Shown: in pieces, positions 17,649-26,202 of the stretch
Numbering within the stretch: position 1 is the first letter of the stretch
Layout of the letters: every line of letters starts with the position of its first letter
NCBI RefSeq assembly: GCF_010731715.1
Contig: NZ_AP022587.1
Coordinates: forward strand, 682,001-746,000
Reading direction: 5' to 3'
Source of the DNA: Mycobacterium stomatepiae
GTDB lineage: Bacteria > Actinomycetota > Actinomycetes > Mycobacteriales > Mycobacteriaceae
DNA length: 64,000 bases
Notes under the pieces: generated by a model
The model's input: the letters and a program-made list of their open reading frames with translations, nothing else
What the model was told of the DNA's origin: nothing
The model's database searches: none
Program-made: the position numbers and the translations under genes

Positions 17649-19734
17649 CGGTTGGTCGACCGGCACCCATTCGTGGTCGATGACTTCCGGCGGGTGCTGC
17701 GCCTGCAAGCGCTCGCGTTCGGCACGACGGCGTTTGATCCGCAGCCGGGCATCGGCCGGCATCGTGACTAATTCGTCGCAGGTCAGGTAATGCACATCGT
17801 CGACGACATCGATGAGGTCGGCCGCGACCAGGCGGGAACCCAGCTCGCGCAAGGTCATTCGAAGCTCATGGGTGAACCGTAGCGTGGTGTCGCCACCAAC
17901 GCTCGCGCGAAACGCGAGCGTTGGTGGCGATTCGCCGGACCAGCGTCGCGGGCGGGGTCGGCTCGGCGGGTCCGCCGGCCACGTTCAGCAGCATCGCCGG
18001 GTCGTCACTGAAGACCCGGCTGGCCAACTCGCCTTCACCGGGCCCGCGGTGCCCGATCTTGGCGATCGCGGTATCCAGCAGGGCGGCGGTGTCGGGCGAC
18101 AGCGCGCGAATGCTGGCGAGGTTGCCCTCCTGAGCCATTGCCCGCAGCGTTGGGTCGGCGCGCAGCGCCACGACCAACTCGGCCATCTCCTCGGCGACAC
18201 GATCGCTTTCCATGATCGCGCTCACGCCGGGCACCCGGGAGCCCGCCGCGGTGTGCTCCAGCGCCGCCGCCGTGACACCGGAGTCGATCAACCACAGCGC
18301 CGTGAGAATCCAGCCTTGGTGAATGCGGTCCCGCAGCAGCCGGACTCGCACCCCAAGGCCCGCGTCGGGCAACAGGGTCAACTGCGTGGCATCCCAATGT
18401 TCGATGGTCGCGGCGGTGCTGTAGGCCCGCGTGTCGGCCTTGAGGTGACGCAGCAGGCCCAGTGACCGGGTGGTGGCGACCGCCTTGGCGACCGACCCGA
18501 GCGCTCCGGCCGCCAGCCGGGGCTGCCCGAACGGCAGCACGTCGCCGACCTGCGGCTGATCGACCAGGGCCCGCCGGACCAGGGCCTTGTCGTCCCAGCC
18601 GAGCAGCTGGTGGGCGGCGACGACATTGGCCGACACCCCGACGTAAGGCCGGTGGCCGAACACCGCGATGGCCCTGCTGGCCCATTCGTCATCCACCACG
18701 CCGCCCAGCGCCAGCGCCTGACCCATCACCCGGCTGGCGGTGCGCAGCCCGCTCAACTGGACATCCAGGGTTATCGGGGTCAGCGGCCCGGGCAGCGCCT
18801 CGGCGAGGCCGTCGGTGGCGAAGACCGGGAACCGTGGATCGATGCGGTCGTCGAACTCACCCTCGATGCCGTCGGGTGCGGCGCTGAGCAACTCGTCGGA
18901 GGGCGCGGGGCGCGGCAGCACCTCCACGGGAAGCGCCATCTGCGCCCCGTGGCTGGTCGCACCGCCGGCACCGAGCCGGCGGCCTACGAGTCCACGCGCG
19001 GTGTCGGTGACCGCGTCAAACGCCGGCCAGCCGAACTCGAACATCCAATCCTCTTGCGCAGCAACGGTATCCATCGGGGGAATCAGTTCCGTCCAACCGC
19101 CGATCCGACGGCTTCGCGATCGGGGGTCGACGGCACGCAATAGCCGCCACGCCGTCACCACATTGATGGTGTCCGGGGTCGCCAGATCCACCACGCCGTT
19201 GCGGTCGGTGTTGAGCGCAAACACCAAGAAGCGCACCAGGTCGTCGAGGTGTAACACCCGCATCGGCTGCGCCGACACCTTGGTGCGCAGCAGCGAGGCC
19301 ACGGTACGGCACACCATCCAGTCGAGCTGGCGGCCCACCGGCGGCGCGATCCGGACGATCAGGCTCGGCCCCAGGGCGGTGGATACCAGCTCCTCGGCCG
19401 GCTCGTACACCGCAGGGGCGCCAGCGGCCTGGGAGACGAACAGCAAGCGGGCACCGGCGCGGCCGGCCGCATGTGTCACGTACGCCACACCGTTGATGCC
19501 CGCGCTCCCTGGTGCACCGGCTTCGACCGGCGCCAGATGAATCACCGCGTCGGCTTCGTCGGCCAGTTCTTGCAGGATGGGGTCGCTCAGCGGCGCGCAG
19601 ACGAACTCTACGGTCGGGTCCAGGCGAGCGTCGGGATACTCAGAGATACCGGTGACCGAGTGGCCGGCAGCAATCAGCTGCCGGGCAACCAGCCGCCCGA
19701 CGGTGCCGGTGGCGTCGGTAACCAGGATGTGCAC
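17622..19734 (-). pseudogene. Broken NAD-dependent epimerase-like protein (Rv1868 type)
   Basis: The first 622 codons from the ATG at 19734 are open. They encode an atypical SDR Rossmann domain (MHILVTDATGTVGRLVARQLIAAGHSV), then a long mycobacterial C-terminal region ending prematurely at 17866. The remaining ~78 residues (MTLRELGSRLVAADLIDVV ... DHEWVPVDQP), which I recall as the C-terminus of the 699-aa Rv1868, lie in another frame and end at 17622. The frame breaks at a 17-bp inverted repeat (17891-17929) that is absent from the expected coding sequence. The truncated protein may still fold, because the lost part is the extreme C-terminus. Function of the family is unknown. Its end overlaps the convergent reductase remnant. 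Confidence 0.82.
17891..17929. repeat. Perfect 17-bp inverted repeat at the frameshift in the Rv1868-type gene
   Basis: The arm CGCCACCAACGCTCGCG at 17891-17907 is repeated as its exact reverse complement at 17913-17929, separated by CGAAA. On the coding (minus) strand the upstream arm encodes the expected ATNARVS peptide. The downstream arm gives foreign residues and throws the frame. There is no T-tract, so it is a poor terminator candidate; a templated inverted duplication fits better. Confidence 0.9.
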
Positions 19735-19843
19735 CTGGGCTCACCTCCCCCAACGTCGCCTCCGACAATATGCGCGCCTCTATCGCTGCGCGACTGTTAC
19801 GCGGATTACAGTGCTCTAACCTGGGGTTTTATTTCCAGCCGGG

Positions 19844-21328
19844 TTACTGCAGGGTGGCGCTGCCGTCGGCTGCGACGGCGATCTTGGCGCCACCGATGTC
19901 TTCACGAACGGTGGCTTGCGCCATGCCGGGATCGGCGATGACCGCAAGTGCCCGGGACCCGTCCGGCGTGCGCACGGCAACGAAGGCCTTTTCGGGCTGC
20001 CCGTCGCGGTCGAACGGTGTCGTCCACGCTTCGACGGTGCCGACGCCTTCCCACTGCGCCAATCCGTCTCGGGTCGGTTCCTGTTCGACCACGGATTGCG
20101 CGTTCTCCCAACGGAATTTGGCTGGCGGCTCGGTGCTGTAGACGCCGAAGCTGTGCTTGGTCAGGTAGCCGCCGTTGGCGGTGATCAGGGCGCGGCGTCC
20201 GGGATTGGCCACCAGGAGCTCCGCCATGGTGGCAATCGAGTGCATCACGTAATTGCTCCACGGGCCGCCGGCGAACGTCAGCCCGCCGGTGGCCGTCAAC
20301 GGGCGGGCTGGATCGTTAGTGCCCAATCCCAACTCGGCGGCCGCCACCTGAACGGCGGACGGGAAGCACGAGTACAGGTCGACGTAGTCGACATCGTCGA
20401 TGCCGAGGCCGGCGAGCTCCAGGGCCCGCGCACCGGCGATCCGGATGGCTGCCGACCGGTACAGCTCGTCGCGATCGGCGATCGACGGCGTGTCGTAGGC
20501 GTCGGTGCCGGCGTGCGGGTAGATCCGGCGTTCGGCGGGGATGCGCAGGCGATTGGCCTGCTCGACCGAGGTCAGGATCAGCGCGGCGCCCTGATCGACC
20601 ATGTTGTTGGAGTTCATCAGCTTGGTGTAGGGCCAGCTGATCATCCGGTTCCGCGGACCGGGCTGCGAGATCTCGGCCGCGGTCGACGGTTTGCGGATCC
20701 AGGCGTGCGGATTGCCGACGGCGACGGCGCTGAAGCGCGCCCACAGCTCGCCGATGCGGTTGCGGTGGTCTTCGATCGATTCGCCGTTCGCGATGCGAAG
20801 CGCCTGTTCGAACAGCGGGTAGACGTAGGCCGGCCGGTCCAGGCTGATCCGGATCTCGGCGTCACCGGCCATCGGCACATCCTCGCCGCTGACCGGCGCC
20901 ATCGGCACGGATTCGTCCTGAGCCGTCCATTCGAGCCGGGCGCCGTGGGCCTTGAGTCCTCGCCGGGTGCGCCAGGTTTCGGCGCCGGTGAGCAGGACCA
21001 CGCCGGCGCGGCCCTGCTGGATGTCGAGGCAAGCCTGGTTGAGCAGCGTCTGCGGCACGTTGCCGCCGATCGGGCTGTAGAGCGTCGTGAATTTCTGGGC
21101 GCCGATCCGTTCCCCGACCAGCAGCCCGGCGTCGCGGTAGGTCGCCGACAGGACGTTGACCACCCGGATGGAGTCCACGGCCTCGAGGACGTGGGCATCG
21201 GCGGCTTCGGCGGCGGCGGCGACCATCAGGTCGACTGGTTCGACCGAAGGTGTTTCCGGGTCGATCTCGTCACGGTGGTTGACCTGGCCATAGCCGATCA
21301 GCACCGGTGTTGTGGGGTCGACGGGCAT
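19844..21328 (-). CDS. Thiolase-superfamily protein (Rv1867 type)
   Basis: Protein of 494 aa, the same length as Rv1867. It has the thiolase/SCP-x-like fold (VLIGYGQVNHR at the N-terminus, LSATYRDAGLLVGERIG, LTGAETWRTRRG, DLYSCFPSAVQVAAAELGL, ATGGLTFAGGPWSNYVMH). The usual nucleophilic Cys of degradative thiolases is not obvious in the N-terminal half. The C-terminal 90 residues form an OB-like extension seen in acetyl-CoA acetyltransferase-like proteins. It lies 9 bp downstream of the CoA-transferase gene, so the two are co-transcribed and probably act in the same acyl-CoA pathway. The substrate is unknown. Confidence 0.85.
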   Translation of the reverse strand: MPVDPTTPVLIGYGQVNHRDEIDPETPSVEPVDLMVAAAAEAADAHVLEAVDSIRVVNVLSATYRDAGLLVGERIGAQKFTTLYSPIGGNVPQTLLNQACLDIQQGRAGVVLLTGAETWRTRRGLKAHGARLEWTAQDESVPMAPVSGEDVPMAGDAEIRISLDRPAYVYPLFEQALRIANGESIEDHRNRIGELWARFSAVAVGNPHAWIRKPSTAAEISQPGPRNRMISWPYTKLMNSNNMVDQGAALILTSVEQANRLRIPAERRIYPHAGTDAYDTPSIADRDELYRSAAIRIAGARALELAGLGIDDVDYVDLYSCFPSAVQVAAAELGLGTNDPARPLTATGGLTFAGGPWSNYVMHSIATMAELLVANPGRRALITANGGYLTKHSFGVYSTEPPAKFRWENAQSVVEQEPTRDGLAQWEGVGTVEAWTTPFDRDGQPEKAFVAVRTPDGSRALAVIADPGMAQATVREDIGGAKIAVAADGSATLQ

Positions 21329-21337
21329 GCGACGAAT

Positions 21338-23719
21338 TTATACGGGCGCGAACAGCACCTGTTCGGCGATCAGCCGGTCGATCTCCTCGGTGCTCATGCC
21401 CAGCAGCGTCCGGCACAGCTCGCGGGTGTCCTGACCTGGCAGCGGCGCGGGCCGTTGCGGGGCCGGCGGGATGTGGCGGAACGGCGCGGGCCCGGTCTCC
21501 GCCGGCAGCGGCCGCTCCACCAGCGGATGCACCATGGCGCTGAGCAGCTTCCGCTCGATCAGCTGCGGGTCCTCGAGGAGGTCCGGTGGGCGATTCATCG
21601 GGCCGGCCGGAATGCCCGCCGCCTGCAGCGCCTCAGCGGCCTGCGCCGGGGTTCGCGTGCTGGTCCAGGCGGAGACCAGCTGCACCAACTCGGCACGATG
21701 GGCGGTGCGCGACTCCCCGGTCGCGAAACGCGAATCGTCAGCCAGCGGGGCCTGCTCGAAAAGCGTGGTGAGACATCTCCATTCGTTGTCCGAGCGGATG
21801 GAGATGACGCACCACTCGTCGTCTCCGGCGCACGGGTAGACGGCATGCACGCTGGTGTCGTCGCGGACTTCGGCGACGCCGGCCCCCAATGCGGCCTGTG
21901 TGACGAACAGGGTGTCCAGCTGGTTGACGACGACCTCGGCCTGCGAGATGTGCACGTGGGCCGGGGCGCCGGTCCGGTCACGCCGGATCAGGGCGGCCAG
22001 CGCGGCGATCGCGGTGACCCGCCCCACGATGTGGTCGGGGAAGATCGTCGTCGCGTCGTAGAACGCATGCCGGGCGCCGGCGGCGCGGGCCTCCTCGGAA
22101 GCCTCTTCGGAAGTCCAGAGACTGGTCACGCCGGTGGTGGCGCGGACCAGCGGGCCGTAGCCCATCCGCCTGCTCCACGGCCCGCGGTTTCCGAAGGCGC
22201 TGCTGCCCGCCAGCACGATGCGGGGGTTGATCTCGCGCAAGGTGTCGAACGAAAACCCAAGCGACGTAAGGGTTCCCGGCTTGAAGTTGGCGAACACCGC
22301 GTCGGCCTGGGTGACCAGCCGGCGAAAGATCTGCTTGCCCTGCTCGCTGCGCAGGTCGAGGCCCAGGGCCAGGTGGTTGCGGTGCGTCCAGGCGAACGAC
22401 TCGCTCATCGCCACGCCGACCCGCGATTGCCGCAACCCGTCGGGATAGTTGGCGCTTTCGACCTTGACGACCTCGGCGCCCAGGTCGCCGTAGAGCCGGC
22501 TCAACTCGCCACCGGCAACGATCACGCCGAGATCGAGAATCCTCAGGTCCTGGAACGGATACTCCCCGGCCCGGCCCGACGGTGCGGCCGTCGCGGGGTC
22601 GGCCAGCCAGCGCGGTTCGTCGGCACCGGCGGCCGGCGCCGGGGTCCGGAAGCCGGCCCGTTCGTCGTCGACGACGAAGTAGCCGGTCGGGACGTCGGTG
22701 TGCACCCCGGGGACGAGCTCGGCACTGGTGATCGCGCCCACTGCCTGGAAGTGCTCGGAGGCCAGGATTCGCGACGGCGTCAGCACCGCGGAAATGGGGA
22801 CGCCGTGTGACTGCCCCTCGGCCACCAGTTCCTTCATGGTCTTGTCGGCGAACAGCGCGTCCACCAGCACGCTGATCTGCGGCCATGCGGCGAATCGGGC
22901 GCCCAGCGTGTCGTAGCTGGGGTCTTGGAATTCCGCCGGCTCCCCCAGCCAGCGGCGCAGGCCGCGCCACTGCCGCGGCGCCATCACGCAGAGCCGCACA
23001 TGCCCGTCGCGGCACGGGCAGATCGGATAGGGATCCTGGTTTTTCGGACGTCCCCGCCACGAGCTGGCCCGCTGTCCGGCGGTGGCCTGCCCGTGCGCGC
23101 CGAACGCCGGGTCCAGCGCCATCACGACCGCGTCGAAACGGGAGAAGTCGATGTAATCGCCTGTACCGCAACGCAATCTGTCGTAATACGCGACGAGTGC
23201 GGCCCAAGCCGCCTGCACGGCGGCCGTCGCCGTCGCGATGCCGTCGGGCGGCAGCACCGGGGCGCCGACGGTCGGTCCAGACCGCGACAGCGCGCCGGAC
23301 ATCGCGAACAGCACGGGGTCGGTCGCGCACCACGACGAGCGCGGGCCGGTAGCGCCGAAGTCGGTGATCGACAGCACGACCAGGTGCGGGTAGCGGTCGG
23401 CCAGCTCGGCACCCGAGGTTCCGAACGCGGCGGCTGCCCCGTCGACGACGATGTCGGCGCCCTCGACGAGTGCGAAGAAGCGGCGGCGGTCGTCGTCATC
23501 GCGCGCATCCAGGACCACGCTGCGCTTGTTGGCGTTGTGCACGGCGAACGGGATACTGGCGCCGGCCAGCGTCGGACGGTCGTCGCGCGCCGGGCTGCCG
23601 CCCGGGGGCTCGACTTTGACGACGTCGGCACCCAGGTCGGCGAGCAGTCTGGTTACCGTGTCGGTGACGCCGCCGGACAGGTCGAGGACGCGCACCGCGG
23701 CGAGCAACCTGTCAGCCAT
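21338..23719 (-). CDS. Double-domain family III CoA-transferase (Rv1866 type)
   Basis: Protein of 793 aa, near the 778 aa of Rv1866. Two tandem CaiB/BaiF-type domains are visible. Each starts with a VLDLSGG or ILDLGVIVAGGELSRLYGDLGAEVVKVE-type nucleotide-binding loop, at about residues 10 and 400. Family III enzymes move CoA between carboxylic acids through an aspartyl-CoA thioester. The second copy contains the ANFKPGTLTSLGFSFDTL and SQAEVVVNQLDTLF segments. The ATG at 23717-23719 starts exactly at the first domain; the longer in-frame extension to 23983 runs into the divergent UppP gene. It is co-transcribed with the thiolase-like gene. Confidence 0.9.
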   Translation of the reverse strand: MADRLLAAVRVLDLSGGVTDTVTRLLADLGADVVKVEPPGGSPARDDRPTLAGASIPFAVHNANKRSVVLDARDDDDRRRFFALVEGADIVVDGAAAAFGTSGAELADRYPHLVVLSITDFGATGPRSSWCATDPVLFAMSGALSRSGPTVGAPVLPPDGIATATAAVQAAWAALVAYYDRLRCGTGDYIDFSRFDAVVMALDPAFGAHGQATAGQRASSWRGRPKNQDPYPICPCRDGHVRLCVMAPRQWRGLRRWLGEPAEFQDPSYDTLGARFAAWPQISVLVDALFADKTMKELVAEGQSHGVPISAVLTPSRILASEHFQAVGAITSAELVPGVHTDVPTGYFVVDDERAGFRTPAPAAGADEPRWLADPATAAPSGRAGEYPFQDLRILDLGVIVAGGELSRLYGDLGAEVVKVESANYPDGLRQSRVGVAMSESFAWTHRNHLALGLDLRSEQGKQIFRRLVTQADAVFANFKPGTLTSLGFSFDTLREINPRIVLAGSSAFGNRGPWSRRMGYGPLVRATTGVTSLWTSEEASEEARAAGARHAFYDATTIFPDHIVGRVTAIAALAALIRRDRTGAPAHVHISQAEVVVNQLDTLFVTQAALGAGVAEVRDDTSVHAVYPCAGDDEWCVISIRSDNEWRCLTTLFEQAPLADDSRFATGESRTAHRAELVQLVSAWTSTRTPAQAAEALQAAGIPAGPMNRPPDLLEDPQLIERKLLSAMVHPLVERPLPAETGPAPFRHIPPAPQRPAPLPGQDTRELCRTLLGMSTEEIDRLIAEQVLFAPV

Positions 23720-23832
23720 TCGCCCACCGTACCGGCCCCCACGACCAAATGCACAGCCGCTCAACCTGGTTCGGATCGACGTCCCCGACCGGCTACGCTG
23801 CCGTAGTTTGTTGTCCGACACGCAGGAGGCCC

Positions 23833-24729
23833 GTGAGCGCGCACTTGAGCTATCTCGAAGCCCTATTGGTCGGCGCCGCGCAGGGCGTGACCGAGTTATT
23901 CCCGGTCTCCAGCCTCGGCCACTCGATTGTGGTGCCGGCGCTACTCGGCGGCCAATGGGCGCGCGACCTGGACGTCTCCGCACCGCAATCGCCGTACCTG
24001 GCGTTCATCGTCGGCCTGCACGTCGCCACCGCCGCCGCGCTGCTGGTGTTCTTCTGGCGGGACTGGCTGCGCGTGCTGGCCGGGTTCATCTCGTCGGCGC
24101 GACACCGGCGGATCGAGACGCCCGACGAACGGTTGGCCTGGCTGATCGTGGCCGCCACCATCCCGGTGGGCCTGGCGGGACTGTTCCTGGAAAAGCTGTT
24201 TCGCACCACGCTGGGCAAACCGATTCCCGCCGCGGCCTTCCTGTTGCTCAACGGAGCTGCGCTGTACGCGGGCGAGGTGCTGCGCCGCCGCTCGGCCGCA
24301 GAGGACCCGCCGGCCCAGCATGGTGGGGAGGCCGTCGACCACCGGTTGGCCCAGCTGCCGCTCGGCCGTGGCGTGTTGATCGGCAGCGCGCAGATCCTGG
24401 CGCTGCTGCCCGGCATCAGCCGATCCGGCATTACCATCGTGGCGGGCCTGTGGCGTGGCCTCTCCCACGAAGACGCAGCCCGGTTTTCCTTTTTGCTGGC
24501 CACGCCGATCATCCTGGCCGCCGGGGTGTACAAGATCCCCGATCTGTTCGGCCCGATGGGCGACGGGATCGCCGGCCAGGTCCTGGCCGGCAGCATCGCC
24601 TCGTTCGTCTGCGCCTACCTCGCCGTGCGTTTCCTGACCCGATACTTCGAAACTCGCACGCTGATCCCGTTCGCCGTCTACTGCGCGCTGTTCGGGGCCG
24701 GAAGCCTGGTCTGGTTGATGGTGCGCTAG
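23833..24729 (+). CDS. Undecaprenyl-diphosphatase family protein (UppP/BacA paralogue)
   Basis: Protein of 298 aa with about eight membrane helices. The BacA signatures are AQGVTELFPVSSLGHSIVV near residue 15, with the conserved Glu and Ser, and LLPGISRSGITIVAGL near 195, with the conserved Arg. UppP removes a phosphate from C55/C50 polyprenyl diphosphate so the lipid carrier can be reused in cell-wall synthesis. The GTG at 23833 follows a CAGGAGG ribosome-binding site. It is divergent from the CoA-transferase gene and abuts the stop of the convergent GNAT gene with no gap. The main mycobacterial uppP (Rv2136c type) is expected elsewhere, so this is probably a second copy. Confidence 0.9.
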   Translation: MSAHLSYLEALLVGAAQGVTELFPVSSLGHSIVVPALLGGQWARDLDVSAPQSPYLAFIVGLHVATAAALLVFFWRDWLRVLAGFISSARHRRIETPDERLAWLIVAATIPVGLAGLFLEKLFRTTLGKPIPAAAFLLLNGAALYAGEVLRRRSAAEDPPAQHGGEAVDHRLAQLPLGRGVLIGSAQILALLPGISRSGITIVAGLWRGLSHEDAARFSFLLATPIILAAGVYKIPDLFGPMGDGIAGQVLAGSIASFVCAYLAVRFLTRYFETRTLIPFAVYCALFGAGSLVWLMVR

Positions 24730-25235
24730 TCACAGCCTGCATCGATAGCGCACTTCGTCCGCGGCGGTGCCACCGTAGGTCGAGATGCGGTGTGTCCCAT
24801 CGCGTCGCCAGCCATCGTGTTCGTAGAACCGACGAGCCTGGGCATTGCCGTCCAGCACCCACAGCGCAGCCGTCGTTACGCCCACACTGCGCAGCCGGGT
24901 CCGGGCCGCGGCCATCAGCAGGCGGCCGACGCCGGCGCGCTGATAGGGCGGATCGACGTATATCGCCATCAGCTCACCGAAATTCGACAGGTCGTCGTCG
25001 CGGAACAGCCGGTGGTGACCATGCCGCACACCGTCGGGCCGTCGACCGCTACCTGGGTGGACGGCTGCCCAATTCCGATGCGGCCGAACGTGTACCTGTC
25101 GACCCAGGCATCCGTTTCGAGGCCGTCGAGATATTCCTGGGCGAGCAATCCTCGGTAGGCCCGCTGCCACGACCGGACCTGCACCCGGGAGACGTCACGG
25201 GCGTCGGCGGGGACGGCTCGTCGCACGCTGATCAC
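24730..25235 (-). pseudogene. Frameshifted GNAT acetyltransferase
   Basis: Read from a GTG at 25233-25235, the N-terminal half (ISVRRAVPADARDVSRVQVRSWQ ... TVCGMVTTG) is in one frame. The rest (FRDDDLSNFGELMAIYVDP, the acetyl-CoA loop YQRAGVGRLLMAAA, then ALWVLDGNAQARRFYEHDGW) is in another. The shift lies near 25003, where TGTTCCGC stands for an expected TGTTTCCGC. The total of 506 nt is one short of 169 codons. GNAT enzymes transfer acetyl groups to small molecules or protein amines. As sequenced the acetyl-CoA site is out of frame; a homopolymer sequencing error is possible. Confidence 0.82.
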
Positions 25236-25307
25236 CGTTGCAGTATCGACGCCGCTGACATCGGCCGTGTCATTGCGTCGCCCGGAGCCGAGTGCTGTGC
25301 TGGGGAG

Positions 25308-26156
25308 ATGGCAGACACGGCATCCATCGGCCTCAAAATCCAGGGCAAGGTCATCGTGATCACCGGCGGCGCACGGGGAATCGGGCTGGCCACCGCGACC
25401 GCGCTGCACAACCTGGGTGCCAAGGTCGCGATCGGCGACATCGACGAGGTCAGGGTCAAGGAGTCGGGCGCCGCACTCGGGCTTGACGTGTACGGCAAAC
25501 TCGACGTCACCGATCCGCACTCGTTCGCGGAGTTGCTTGACGAGGTCGAGCGCCAACTCGGACCGATCGACGTGCTGGTCAACAACGCCGGAATCATGCC
25601 CGTCGGGCGCATCATCGACGAGCCGGACGCCGTCACCCGCCGCATTCTGGACATCAACGTCTACGGCGTGATGCTGGGTAGCAAGCTGGCGGTGCAGCGC
25701 ATGGTCCCCCGCGGCCAGGGCCACGTGATCAACGTCGCCTCCTTGGCCGGCGAGATCTACGCCGTCGGGCTGGCGACCTACGGCGCCAGCAAGCACGCCG
25801 TGATCGGCTTCACCGACGCCGCGCGGCTGGAGTACCGCCCGGCCGGCGTCAAGTTCTCTTTGGTGTTGCCGACGTTCGTGAATACCGAGCTCGTCGCGGG
25901 CACCGCGGGAATGAAGGGATTCCGCAACGCCGAACCGTCCGACATCGCCGACGCGATCGTCGGGCTCATCGCCCACCCCAAGCCGCGGGTGCGGGTCACC
26001 AAGGCGGCCGGCGCGCTGATCGCGTCGCAGAAGTTTCTGCCGCGGGTGGTCTCCGAGGGGCTGAACCGCGTCATGGGTGGTGAGCACGTCTTCACCGACG
26101 ACATCGACGTCGACAAACGCAAAGCCTACGAGTCCCGCGCCCGCGGTGAGGAGTGA
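25308..26156 (+). CDS. Short-chain dehydrogenase/reductase (Rv1865c type)
   Basis: Protein of 282 aa, near the 286 aa of Rv1865c. The NAD(P)-binding TGGARGIGLATA lies at about residue 17 and NNAG near 92. The catalytic Ser of INVASLAGEIY and the YGASK motif (Tyr/Lys) lie near 150-164. The C-terminal region after residue 210 (GLIAHPKPRVRVTKAAGAL) is typical of mycobacterial classical SDRs related to 3-oxoacyl reductases. The start at 25308 follows GGGGAG very closely, an unusually short spacing. It lies 46 bp before the phosphoketolase gene on the same strand. The substrate is unknown. Confidence 0.86.
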   Translation: MADTASIGLKIQGKVIVITGGARGIGLATATALHNLGAKVAIGDIDEVRVKESGAALGLDVYGKLDVTDPHSFAELLDEVERQLGPIDVLVNNAGIMPVGRIIDEPDAVTRRILDINVYGVMLGSKLAVQRMVPRGQGHVINVASLAGEIYAVGLATYGASKHAVIGFTDAARLEYRPAGVKFSLVLPTFVNTELVAGTAGMKGFRNAEPSDIADAIVGLIAHPKPRVRVTKAAGALIASQKFLPRVVSEGLNRVMGGEHVFTDDIDVDKRKAYESRARGEE

Positions 26157-26202
26157 CTTTCGCTCCTAGCGGCGCTGCGCGGGGGCGCGGAGAATCGGGC
26201 AA

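Noticed and set aside
17891..17929. Hairpin as transcription terminator of the Rv1868-type gene
   Set aside because: It lies inside the ancestral coding sequence before the true C-terminus and has no T-tract; an inverted duplication explains it better.
19916..22810. 964-codon open frame antisense to the thiolase-like and CoA-transferase genes
   Set aside because: Same high-GC shadow effect; it crosses two real genes and has repetitive Gly/Arg/Val-rich sequence.
23451..25307. Continuous frame that would fuse the UppP region to the Rv1865c-type SDR
   Set aside because: The part before 25308 is an out-of-frame reading of uppP and the GNAT gene; only the SDR part has family sequence.
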